From contig CAZTFF010000006.1 in the NCBI GenBank assembly GCA_964612485.1, forward strand, positions 1 through 64,000: 64,000 nt of DNA, in the 5' to 3' direction. Positions 34,907-42,723 of the stretch are shown here, piece by piece. Source of the stretch: JAFGNV01 sp964612485 (GTDB lineage: Bacteria; Chloroflexota; Anaerolineae; 4572-78; J111). A program made the translations under genes and the position numbers. A model generated the notes under the pieces. It was not told the DNA's origin. It saw only the letters and a list, made by a program, of their open reading frames with translations, and did no database searches. The stretch's first letter is position 1; every line of letters begins with the position of its first letter.

Positions 34907-36301
34907 TCAAGCCGCTTTCCCCATATCATCCACATTTACGCCGACCGGGCGGCCAAACTCATCGTACACTTCCGGCCTGGTTTTGCCTTCAATTACGTCG
35001 GCGGAAATGATACATTTTTTGATCTCTTTGCGGGAAGGGATCTCGTACATCACATCCAGCAAGGATTCTTCGATAATCGAACGCAGCCCGCGCGCGCCGG
35101 TTCGACGCCGGAGCGCCTGCGATGCGGCCATCGCCAGCGCCTCCTGGGTAAACACCAGTTCCACATCATCCACGGCAAAAAGATGCTGAAACTGCTTGAC
35201 AATGGCATTGCGCGGATTGGTTAAAATCTCCATAAACGAGGCGTGGTTGAGCGGTTCTACCGTGACCAGCACCGGCAGCCGCCCGGCAAATTCGGGGATC
35301 AGCCCGTAATCCAAAAGGTCGTCCGGGTTGAGTTGGCTGAGCAATTGGGCTGAATACTCGATCTCTTCCAACTCTTTGATCCGCTGCTGATCTACTTTCG
35401 GTATGGCGGTCACTTCCTGCAAATGCCCGACGCGGCCTTTATTCGATTCTTCAGGTGTGGCAAATTGTTTGGCCTGTTTTTTGGAAAAGCCCAGCCGGCC
35501 TTTCACGCCTAAGCGTTGTTCTACAATTTTGTCCAGATTATCAAACGCGCCCCCGCAAATAAAGAGAATATTGGAGGTGTTGATCTGGATAAAATCCTGG
35601 TGCGGATGTTTGCGCCCGCCCTGCGGCGGTACGTTGGCCTGCACGCCCTCAATGATTTTGAGCAGCGCCTGCTGCACCCCTTCGCCCGATACATCCCGCG
35701 TGATCGAGGGGCTGTCGCCCGATTTACGGGCCACTTTGTCTATTTCATCAATATAGATGATGCCCTGCTCGGCTTTTTGCACATCATAATCCGCCGTCTG
35801 GATGAGCCGCAGCAAAATGTTCTCCACATCTTCGCCCACGTAGCCGGCTTCGGTCAGAGCGGTGGCGTCGGTAATGCAAAACGGCACATCCAGAATGCGG
35901 GCTAAAGTTTGGGCCAACAGGGTTTTACCGCATCCTGTTGGCCCAATCAGTAAAATATTGCTTTTTTGTAACTCAACGTCGTCTTTTTGTTCCTGCGACT
36001 TTTGGTTGATTCGTTTGTAGTGATTATAAACAGCAACCGACAATACCTTTTTGGCTCGATCCTGCCCCACCACCCACTCGTTCAACTGTTCGTAAATTTC
36101 TTTGGGGGAGGGGATGCGTTTGGCATGAAATTCAGTAGCTGCCGGCACTGGGGCATCTTCTTCCAGGATGTCGCGGCAAAGGTCAACACATTCATCACAA
36201 ATAAAGACCTGATCCGGTCCGGCAATAAGTCGATTGACCTCTTCTTGCGTGCGCTTGCAGAACGAACAGACTTGCAGGTCAGAGCCAAATCTGGTTGCCA
36301 T
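34907..36301 (-). CDS. clpX: ATP-dependent Clp protease ATP-binding subunit ClpX
   Basis: 464 residues. The N-terminal zinc domain has CSFC and CDEC pairs. The AAA+ core shows Walker A GPTGCGKT, the GYVG pore loop, Walker B IIYIDEIDK and the arginine-rich sensor 2 (RRRTGARGLRSI). The loop that docks into ClpP, IGF in most species, reads LGF (GRLGFSKKQ). It is followed by a Glu-rich insert (about 305-335) not present in the standard protein. ClpX unfolds substrates for ClpP. It lies 5 bp after clpP. ATG start. Confidence 0.95.
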   Translation of the reverse strand: MATRFGSDLQVCSFCKRTQEEVNRLIAGPDQVFICDECVDLCRDILEEDAPVPAATEFHAKRIPSPKEIYEQLNEWVVGQDRAKKVLSVAVYNHYKRINQKSQEQKDDVELQKSNILLIGPTGCGKTLLAQTLARILDVPFCITDATALTEAGYVGEDVENILLRLIQTADYDVQKAEQGIIYIDEIDKVARKSGDSPSITRDVSGEGVQQALLKIIEGVQANVPPQGGRKHPHQDFIQINTSNILFICGGAFDNLDKIVEQRLGVKGRLGFSKKQAKQFATPEESNKGRVGHLQEVTAIPKVDQQRIKELEEIEYSAQLLSQLNPDDLLDYGLIPEFAGRLPVLVTVEPLNHASFMEILTNPRNAIVKQFQHLFAVDDVELVFTQEALAMAASQALRRRTGARGLRSIIEESLLDVMYEIPSRKEIKKCIISADVIEGKTRPEVYDEFGRPVGVNVDDMGKAA

Positions 36302-36306
36302 TTTTT

Positions 36307-36960
36307 TTACTCGTCTTTTTTAGATTTAGATTTATCGGATTTATCTTCCATCGGATCGATGGCCGATTCACCCAAAATTTCATCAACCAGGCCATAATCT
36401 TTCGCGCCATGCGCGTCCATAAAACGATCGCGCTCAAAATCTTCGGCTATTTGCTCGACAGTTTGGCCGGTGTGGCGGCCTAAAATGCCGTGCAGCAAAT
36501 CCTGCATCCGTTTCAACTCTTTATATTGAATTTCCACATCGGGCGCGTACCCTTGCGCTCCCCCGCCGGCCGGGTGCATATGCACGGTAGCGTGGGGCAG
36601 CGCGTAACGCCGCCCGGTTGAGCCGGCGGCCAGCAGCACCGTACCCATACTGGCCGTCCAGCCCACGGCAAAGGTACTGACCGGGGCCGGAATGGATTGC
36701 ATGGTATCGTAAATGGCCAAGCCCGGATAAATAGCGCCCCCCGGCGAGTTAATATACATCTGGATTTCCCGGTCCGGGTCTTCGCGGCTCAAAAAAAGCA
36801 GTTGGGCCACAATCAAGTTTGATACCTGATCGTTGATGGGTGTTCCTAAAAAAATAATGCGTTCTTTTAACAGTAATGAGTATATATCGTAAGCCCGTTC
36901 GCTGCGCCCGGTGCTTTCAATCACCATCGGCACAACAGACTGCGGTAGTTGCCCTGACAT
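36307..36960 (-). CDS. clpP: ATP-dependent Clp protease proteolytic subunit ClpP
   Basis: 217 residues from the ATG at 36960, chosen because AGGAGA precedes it; a GTG 7 codons upstream is less likely. The catalytic Ser lies in TASMG, the His in VHMHPAGGG and the Asp in FMDAHGAKDYGLVDEI. The tail is Lys/Asp-rich. It lies between tig and clpX, 29 bp after tig. Confidence 0.95.
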   Translation of the reverse strand: MSGQLPQSVVPMVIESTGRSERAYDIYSLLLKERIIFLGTPINDQVSNLIVAQLLFLSREDPDREIQMYINSPGGAIYPGLAIYDTMQSIPAPVSTFAVGWTASMGTVLLAAGSTGRRYALPHATVHMHPAGGGAQGYAPDVEIQYKELKRMQDLLHGILGRHTGQTVEQIAEDFERDRFMDAHGAKDYGLVDEILGESAIDPMEDKSDKSKSKKDE

Positions 36961-36989
36961 CGTTTGTTTATCTCCTTTCACTACAATAA

Positions 36990-38579
36990 TTACGTCGTTT
37001 CTTCGGCTTCAGTCACATCTTCTTCAACAGTCGCGGTTTCAGCCTCCGATTCCTGCGCTTCATTTTCAACCGATTCTTCCCCTTCAACGTCAGTTGAAGC
37101 GTCAACGTCAGTTGAAGCGTCAACGTCAGTTGAAGCGTCAACGTCAGTTGAAGCGTCAATATCGGCTAAAGCGTCCGCATCGGCGGAAATCACCGCCTCT
37201 TCAGCCGCTGCTGAAGCATCTGCCGATGTTAAAGCAACGGCATTCACTTCGGCTTCCGGTTCTTCACCCGGATCGGGCGCTTCACCTTTGGCAATGGCCG
37301 CCAACCGTTCGAAGACTTTGTTGGTTAAAATCTCACTAGCAATTCTAGCTTGCGACTGCTGAGAAGACAAGATACTTTGCCAAAACTGGTCGCCGGCGCC
37401 CGAATAATCGGCCATGGCCCGCGCGCGTTCCAAAATATCAACCTGGCTTACGTCTAACTGTTCCAATTCAACCAGCTCGTTCAGAACAAGGCCCGCTTTT
37501 AAATTTTTAACCACCGGCTCCCGGCGTTCTTCTCGAAATTCGGTGGGAGTTTTATTTTGCATTTGCAGGTAGCTGTCAAGGGTCAGGTTAGATTGTTTTA
37601 ACTGCGCTTCAACGCTTTCAATCTCCTGATCAAGCCGGTATTCTTCAAAAGACGACGCCCATTCGATGGTGGCGTCTTCCACAATCTTATCTAAAACTTC
37701 CCGCCCCAACTTGTTATCCGCTTCATACTGGCGGCGCTGCCGGATATTGGTGCGAATCCGCTCTTTTAGATCATCAAGCGTTTCAAAATCGCCCACGGAT
37801 TGGGCAAAATCATCATCCAGCGGGTCCAGTTCTTTTTCTTTGACGCTGCTGACCTCGACCTCAAAGGTGATTTCTTTGCCCGCGTAGCGTTCGGCCTGCC
37901 AGTCGTCTGGGTAATTGATGACAAACGTTTTGCTTTCGCCGGCACTCAATCCCAGCAAAGGAGTGGTAAAGTCGAGCCGCTCAATGCCTGCCTCTTCGTC
38001 ATCTTCCGCTGCTTCAGGATCAACCAACTCATACTCCACCGACTCATTCTCGACCAGTATTTCGTCGCCATCTTTCTCTACTACCGACATCGTGATCAAA
38101 TCGCCCAGTTCCGCCGGGCGTTCTACCGGCGACCAGGCGGCATTTTGCTCTTGCAACGCGGTCAAAGACTCGGCCACATCTTCATCGGATACTTCCACGG
38201 GGTCTGGCTCAAGCCGGACCTCCCGGTAGTCGCCTAAATCTACCACCGGTTCGCCGGCCACTTTCATCTTGATGGTCAGCGGGTCCCAACTGACTTCATC
38301 AAACGAAAGCGGGGCCTGCGGTTCCAATTCCGCTTCCTTGAGAGCATCAAGCACTATCTTTTCAGAAGATTGGTTGAGCGCTTCCTGCTGGACGGCTTCC
38401 AGGCCGTAGCGTCTAACAACGGTATTGTAAGGTGCTTTACCAGGCCGAAAACCGGGAATTTGTATCTTTTTGGCAATGCTGCGGGCCGCCTTTTTGAGAA
38501 TATTTTGCTCCTCAACCGGTTCGGCTTCAATCGTCAACAAAACTTCACATTGCCCAAGTTCTTCAGTTGTAACCTTCAC
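36990..38579 (-). CDS. tig: Trigger factor chaperone with acidic repeat tail
   Basis: 529 residues, about 90 more than usual. The ribosome-binding domain (about 1-120, with the IPGFRPGKAP signature), the PPIase-like domain (about 150-240) and the C-terminal arms (about 260-440) are present. The extra C-terminal 85 residues are acidic and contain four VDASTD-like units from the 18-bp DNA repeat at 37084-37155. GTG start. Trigger factor binds nascent chains at the ribosome exit. The tig-clpP-clpX order is the conventional one. Confidence 0.95.
   Translation of the reverse strand: MKVTTEELGQCEVLLTIEAEPVEEQNILKKAARSIAKKIQIPGFRPGKAPYNTVVRRYGLEAVQQEALNQSSEKIVLDALKEAELEPQAPLSFDEVSWDPLTIKMKVAGEPVVDLGDYREVRLEPDPVEVSDEDVAESLTALQEQNAAWSPVERPAELGDLITMSVVEKDGDEILVENESVEYELVDPEAAEDDEEAGIERLDFTTPLLGLSAGESKTFVINYPDDWQAERYAGKEITFEVEVSSVKEKELDPLDDDFAQSVGDFETLDDLKERIRTNIRQRRQYEADNKLGREVLDKIVEDATIEWASSFEEYRLDQEIESVEAQLKQSNLTLDSYLQMQNKTPTEFREERREPVVKNLKAGLVLNELVELEQLDVSQVDILERARAMADYSGAGDQFWQSILSSQQSQARIASEILTNKVFERLAAIAKGEAPDPGEEPEAEVNAVALTSADASAAAEEAVISADADALADIDASTDVDASTDVDASTDVDASTDVEGEESVENEAQESEAETATVEEDVTEAEETT
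37084..37155. repeat. Four perfect 18-bp tandem repeats in the tig 3' end
   Basis: The unit TCAACGTCAGTTGAAGCG occurs four times without change. It encodes six-residue acidic units in the trigger factor tail. Each unit holds the near-palindrome TCAACGTCAGTTGA. Perfect identity indicates recent expansion or contraction. Confidence 0.9.
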
Positions 38580-38626
38580 AGGGGTACCTCTCTATATGAT
38601 ATTAAGATTAAAAAGTGTGAACAGCA

Positions 38627-38654
38627 ATCATAGCATAAAAGAAAGAGAGTGCAA
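38627..38654 (-). promoter_or_regulatory. Predicted promoter of tig-clpP-clpX
   Basis: On the minus strand TTGCAC (38649-38654) and TATGAT (38627-38632) are 16 bp apart, starting near 38620, about 40 nt before the tig GTG. No heat-shock operator such as CIRCE is visible. Confidence 0.5.
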
Positions 38655-38736
38655 GTTACAACAATTTTGCACCGGTTACAACCGCGAGGATGATGACTCC
38701 ATCATACCTTATGTTAAGTTTTTTTGCAAGCATTCG

Positions 38737-38766
38737 TTACCATTTTCGGCCGGCCAATGGTATACT
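38737..38766 (+). promoter_or_regulatory. Predicted promoter of the GAF kinase gene
   Basis: TTACCA (38737-38742) and TATACT (38761-38766) are 18 bp apart. The transcript would begin near 38773 with a leader of about 55 nt. Confidence 0.45.
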
Positions 38767-38828
38767 CCCGTGTAGCTTGATCCAGAATCCCCGCCGCGCC
38801 CAGGCGGAGCAAAACCCACAGGTAGCTC

Positions 38829-40490
38829 ATGCAGCCTTTTCAAGATGAAATGACCACGCTCCTCACCATCCAGCAGGCCATTACCCGCCGGCTGGACCCC
38901 GATGCCGTACTGCAAATGATTGCCGACGGCGCCCGGCGGCTCACCGGCACCGGGCTGAGTGTGGTCTATTTGTTAGAGGGCGACAGGCTGCGCATTGAGG
39001 TGCTTTCCGGCCAACACAGCCCCGACATCTACGCCGGCTACACCATGCCGGTGAGCCAATCTGTAGCCGGGTTATCTATCCGCAGCAGCAAGCCGGTCAC
39101 AGTTGATGATGTCAACAACGATCCCCGCGCCTATGCCGACGCCGTGCAGCGCTTGAGTATCCGCTGCTACATGACCGTGCCCCTCATTTCCGACTCCCAG
39201 CCCGTCGGTGTGATTGCGGTAGCGGATAAAGAAGCCAATACGTTGGGCCCCACCCATCAGCATATTTTAGAGCTGCTGGCTTCGGGCGCGGTCATCAGCC
39301 TGCAAAATGCCCGGCTCTACAAAGCGGAACAAGAGCGCCGCCAGGAAGCCGAACGCCGCCACCACGTGGCCGAAAGTTTGCGGGATATTCTGACCGTGCT
39401 CAACTCCAACCGCCCGCTGGATGAAATATTGGATCACATCGTGGCCCAGGCCGGCCACCTGTTGAACAGCCAGGCCGTGGCCATTTACCGGCTCGATCCC
39501 CACACCGGCGTGTTGAGCATCGAGGCTACCCAGGGACTGCCCCAGGCTTATATTGCCGAAGCTGACACCTCGATTGATCAGGATGCCATTAAATCCCACA
39601 TTATGACTCACCTGCCGGTGGTTGTTTCTAACGTAAGCGCCGCTCTGCTGTCCCGAAATCTGGACCCCCAACGCGAAGCGCTGGTCAAACGGGTGGCCGA
39701 TTATTATCAGGCGCTGCTTATTGTGCCGTTGGTGGTGAAAGATGATTTTTACGGCGATCTGATCCTCTATTATCCCGATCCCCGCCATTTTACCGATGAT
39801 GAAATTGCCCTGGCCGCCACTTTTGGCGACCAGGCCGCGCTGGCCATAGAAAATGCCCGGCTCCGCACCCAGGCCGAAGCCGCCGCCGTAACCGCCGAAC
39901 GGTACCGGCTGGCCCGTGATCTGCACGATGCCGTGACCCAAACACTCTTTTCCGCCAGCCTCATTGCCGAAGTGATGCCCAAAGTATGGGAACAGCACCC
40001 CGAACAGGGCAAACGCAGCCTGGAAGAATTACGACTCCTCACGCGCGGCGCGCTGGCCGAAATGCGCACCCTGCTGCTGGAACTTCGCCCCACGGCCCTC
40101 ATCGAAACTAAATTTGGCACGCTGCTTCGCCATCTCAGCGACGCGATGGCCAGCCGCACCCGCGTTCCCATCAACCTGACCATTATCGAAGATTGCGTTC
40201 TGCCGCCCGATATTCAGATCTCGCTTTACCGGATAGCGCAAGAATCGCTCAACAATATGGCTAAACATGCCAATGCAAGCCAGGCCACGGTCAACCTCAA
40301 CTGTAATTCCCGGCAGGTCGTGTTGCGAATTGCCGATAACGGTTCCGGCTTCAATCCGGCCAAAATAAAACCCGGCCACCTGGGCTTGAATATTATGCGC
40401 GAACGCGCTAAAACTATAGGAGCAGACCTCATTATAAAAAGTAAGCCCGATGAAGGCACCGAAATTACCGTAAACTGGAGCAGACCATGA
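38829..40490 (+). CDS. Two-GAF sensor histidine kinase of the NarL-partner type
   Basis: 553 residues without membrane helices. Two GAF domains (about 10-165 and 190-345) are linked by a coiled coil. The phosphoacceptor segment RYRLARDLHDAVTQTLFSASL has the DLHD H-box of the HisKA_3 class. The compact ATPase domain has NMAKHANAS, ADNGSGF and GLNIMRERA. AGGTAG precedes the ATG. The stop overlaps the response regulator by 4 bp, so the pair is a two-component system; input signal unknown. Confidence 0.9.
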   Translation: MQPFQDEMTTLLTIQQAITRRLDPDAVLQMIADGARRLTGTGLSVVYLLEGDRLRIEVLSGQHSPDIYAGYTMPVSQSVAGLSIRSSKPVTVDDVNNDPRAYADAVQRLSIRCYMTVPLISDSQPVGVIAVADKEANTLGPTHQHILELLASGAVISLQNARLYKAEQERRQEAERRHHVAESLRDILTVLNSNRPLDEILDHIVAQAGHLLNSQAVAIYRLDPHTGVLSIEATQGLPQAYIAEADTSIDQDAIKSHIMTHLPVVVSNVSAALLSRNLDPQREALVKRVADYYQALLIVPLVVKDDFYGDLILYYPDPRHFTDDEIALAATFGDQAALAIENARLRTQAEAAAVTAERYRLARDLHDAVTQTLFSASLIAEVMPKVWEQHPEQGKRSLEELRLLTRGALAEMRTLLLELRPTALIETKFGTLLRHLSDAMASRTRVPINLTIIEDCVLPPDIQISLYRIAQESLNNMAKHANASQATVNLNCNSRQVVLRIADNGSGFNPAKIKPGHLGLNIMRERAKTIGADLIIKSKPDEGTEITVNWSRP

Positions 40491-41134
40491 CTCCCACCCA
40501 ACTTATCCGCGTGCTGGTGGTTGATGACCACGCCGTGGTACGCGGCGGTTTAAAATATTTTCTGCTGGCCTTTGACGATATGGAATTGGCCGGCGAAGCA
40601 GAAAACGGCGAGAAAGCCGTCCAACTTTGCGATACCCTGCAGCCGGATGTCGTGCTTATGGATATGATGATGCCCGGCATCGACGGCGCGGAAGCCACAC
40701 AGCGCATCCGGCAAAAAAATCCCCACATCCAGGTGGTTGCGCTGACCAGTTTCCAGGAGGACGATCTGGTCCAACGCGCCCTGGAAGCCGGTGCTATTGG
40801 TTACCTGCTCAAAGATGTGCCCGCCGATGAATTGGCCGGCGCTATTCGCGCGGCCCACGCGGGGCACACGGCGCTGGCCCCCCAGGTAGCCGAAAGCCTG
40901 GCCCAGGCAGCCACCAAACCGCCCAAACTGGGGCACGATCTGACCGACCGGGAGCGGGAAGTTTTAAATCTGATGGCCAAAGGTTTGAACAATGTGGAAA
41001 TTGCCGAAAAGCTAATCATCAGCCGCTCTACGGCCCGCTTCCACGTGAGCAACATTTTAACCAAATTAGACGCCGGCAACCGCGCCGAAGCGGTGGGGCT
41101 GGCCGTGCAACACAAATTGGTGAAGTGCGGCTAA
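40487..41134 (+). CDS. NarL/FixJ-type response regulator
   Basis: 215 residues: a receiver (about 8-125; DD 16-17, phosphoacceptor in DVVLMDMMMPGID, K in YLLKDVP) and a LuxR-type HTH (about 150-205; LTDREREVLNLMAKGLNNVEIAEKLIISRSTARFHVSNIL). Target genes are not evident. The partner is the overlapping GAF kinase. Confidence 0.92.
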   Translation: MTPTQLIRVLVVDDHAVVRGGLKYFLLAFDDMELAGEAENGEKAVQLCDTLQPDVVLMDMMMPGIDGAEATQRIRQKNPHIQVVALTSFQEDDLVQRALEAGAIGYLLKDVPADELAGAIRAAHAGHTALAPQVAESLAQAATKPPKLGHDLTDREREVLNLMAKGLNNVEIAEKLIISRSTARFHVSNILTKLDAGNRAEAVGLAVQHKLVKCG

Positions 41135-41250
41135 AAACTGGTCACCTGTCCAGGTAACAAACTCGCCACCTGTCCAGTACATCTGGGCAGGTTTTGGTTT
41201 AAAATAAACATGGTCTTACTCATCAAAAGTAAGCAACCGCTACAGCCAAT

Positions 41251-41345
41251 GGGCACAGATCTCACAAGTTTTGCACGGAACTCCCGTGTTTCCCCTCTCC
41301 TCGCGCCCACAAGCGCAAGCCTTGTGAGATCTTGTGTCCCTTTTT
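41251..41345 (+). terminator. Long inverted repeat with T tract after the response regulator
   Basis: Arms GGGCACAGATCTCACAAG (41251-41268) and CTTGTGAGATCTTGTGTCCC (41321-41340) pair over about 18 bp. Two small hairpins nest inside (CACGG/CCGTG and CACAAG/CTTGTG), and TTTTT follows directly. It would work as a terminator on the plus strand, but it is longer than usual and could be a structured RNA or mobile repeat. Confidence 0.6.
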
Positions 41346-41369
41346 AAATGAATCAATGAAACCAGAACC

Positions 41370-41732
41370 ATGCGTGTTTTGTTAGCGGATAATCAATCGC
41401 AAGTGCGCTCGGCGCTTCAAATCCTGTTCAAACAGGAACCGGATATTTGGGTTGTTGGAGAAGCCAGTGAAGCGCACACCTTGCTGGCTCAACTTACTAC
41501 TATTAAGCCTGATGTTCTGTTGCTGGATTGGAGCCTGGCCCATCTGGCAGCACTTGGGCCGCTCACCACCCTCCGCCAAAGTTGTCCTCACCTCAAAATA
41601 ATTGCCATGAGCAGCCGACCCGAAGCCTGCCGGGAAGCGTTGCAAGCGGGTGTTGATGCCTTCATCAGCAAATCAGACCCCCCGGAACATTTGTTACAAA
41701 CATTGCATAATATAAACGGATTTACGAAATGA
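41370..41732 (+). CDS. Stand-alone receiver-domain protein
   Basis: 120 residues, one receiver: acidic D7, phosphoacceptor D53 in VLLLDWSL, and K in FISKSDPP. No output domain. It lies 37 bp after the terminator-like inverted repeat and 97 bp before the hydrogenase operon. The partner is unknown; it may receive phosphate from the GAF kinase or others here. A CheY- or Spo0F-like role is possible. Confidence 0.85.
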   Translation: MRVLLADNQSQVRSALQILFKQEPDIWVVGEASEAHTLLAQLTTIKPDVLLLDWSLAHLAALGPLTTLRQSCPHLKIIAMSSRPEACREALQAGVDAFISKSDPPEHLLQTLHNINGFTK

Positions 41733-41757
41733 AATTTCCAAAGACTCAAGTGAACTT

Positions 41758-41786
41758 TTGCCCAACACATCACTCAGTGATATTAT
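41758..41786 (+). promoter_or_regulatory. Predicted promoter of the hydrogenase operon
   Basis: TTGCCC (41758-41763) and TATTAT (41781-41786) are 17 bp apart. The transcript would begin near 41793 with a leader of about 37 nt that contains the AGGAGG site at 41818-41823. The alternative TTGCGG/TACAAT pair downstream would start inside that site and is less likely. Confidence 0.5.
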
Positions 41787-41829
41787 ATTGCGGTTTGCTT
41801 TTTGACCTGTACAATTTAGGAGGTTGTTC

Positions 41830-42354
41830 ATGCTACATGTCCTGCTAGTGCTCTGCATGTTGGTTTGCGCTGTTCAAGCGGTGCGAGCCAAACAGCTTCT
41901 CACCTCGGCTTTGTGGTTGGCCGGCGTGAGCGCCCTCATCGCGCTAACCCTCTACACCCTCGGCGCGGCCCAGATCGCCGTGATCGAATTAAGTGTAGGC
42001 GCCGGGTTGGTCACCGTACTCTTTGTTTTCGCCATCAATATTGCCAGCGACGAAGACGCAACTCAAAAACAGGTGGTTCCCGCCTGGCTCACCTGGTTGT
42101 TGGCCGGGGTGAGCGTGCTGCTGCTCGGCTGGCTGGCGCTCCCCACAGAAACCGCCGGCGCGATCCCGGAACTCCCGTTCACCACCATTCTCTGGGAACA
42201 GCGCGGCATGGACGTGATGGTTCAGATCATTTTGATCTTTGCCGCCGTGCTGGGGCTGCTGGGCCTGCTGGGTGAATCCAAATCTATGGCCCAAACCAAA
42301 AAAGAGCAAAAAGACCCGGAAGCTGCCGTCGTAACGGTTGACATCACCGAATAA
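41830..42354 (+). CDS. NuoJ-like membrane subunit of the complex-I-like hydrogenase
   Basis: 174 residues with five hydrophobic helices. The third-helix stretch IAVIELSVGAGLVTVLFVFAI matches NuoJ/MrpB-like subunits that carry the pi-bulge helix and the acidic residue of the ion path. The ATG at 41830 with AGGAGG 6 nt upstream is used; a TTG two codons earlier lies against the ribosome site. It is the first gene of the operon and is followed by a hairpin at 42357-42385. Confidence 0.8.
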   Translation: MLHVLLVLCMLVCAVQAVRAKQLLTSALWLAGVSALIALTLYTLGAAQIAVIELSVGAGLVTVLFVFAINIASDEDATQKQVVPAWLTWLLAGVSVLLLGWLALPTETAGAIPELPFTTILWEQRGMDVMVQIILIFAAVLGLLGLLGESKSMAQTKKEQKDPEAAVVTVDITE

Positions 42355-42356
42355 GC

Positions 42357-42385
42357 AAAAGCCACAGTTAGACGTGGCTTTTTTG
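42357..42385 (+). terminator. Rho-independent terminator-like hairpin inside the hydrogenase operon
   Basis: Stem AAAAGCCAC/GTGGCTTTT with an 8-nt loop, followed by T residues, two bases past the stop of the NuoJ-like gene and 26 bp before the NuoK-like gene. It would give partial termination and lower downstream expression unless anti-terminated. Confidence 0.7.
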
Positions 42386-42411
42386 AATTTTTATAAGAAA
42401 GAGGTAGATCA

Positions 42412-42723
42412 ATGGCATTTACTCCCCTCAACATCATTTTGATGGGTGTGCTGGGGCTGCTGGGCATCGGGCTGTACGCGCTGCTGGCCACCCGCAACCT
42501 GATAAAAGTTGTTGTCGCGCTGCAAATTCTGGTTAAAGCCGCTGTGCTGGCCCTGGTGATGGCCGGGACCGCCAGCGGGCAAACCAACCTGGGCCAGAGC
42601 CTGGCCACCACCGTCATTGTGGCCGATACCATGGTGGCTGTGGTAGGGCTGGCCCTGGCCGTGCAAATCAAACGACGGCTGGGCACCCTTGATATCAAAG
42701 ACCTGGCCACCCTGCGGAGGTAA
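42412..42723 (+). CDS. NuoK-like membrane subunit
   Basis: 103 residues with three helices. NIILMGVLGLLGIGLYALLATRNLIKVVVALQILVKAA matches NuoK/MrpC proteins. The second helix Glu of NuoK appears replaced (ALQILVKAA), as in MrpC-like subunits. GAGGTAG precedes the ATG. Contributes to the ion channel of the complex. Confidence 0.85.
   Translation: MAFTPLNIILMGVLGLLGIGLYALLATRNLIKVVVALQILVKAAVLALVMAGTASGQTNLGQSLATTVIVADTMVAVVGLALAVQIKRRLGTLDIKDLATLRR

Noticed and set aside
41788..41815. TTGCGG/TACAAT as the hydrogenase promoter
   Set aside because: Transcription would begin inside the AGGAGG ribosome site; the upstream TTGCCC/TATTAT pair fits better.
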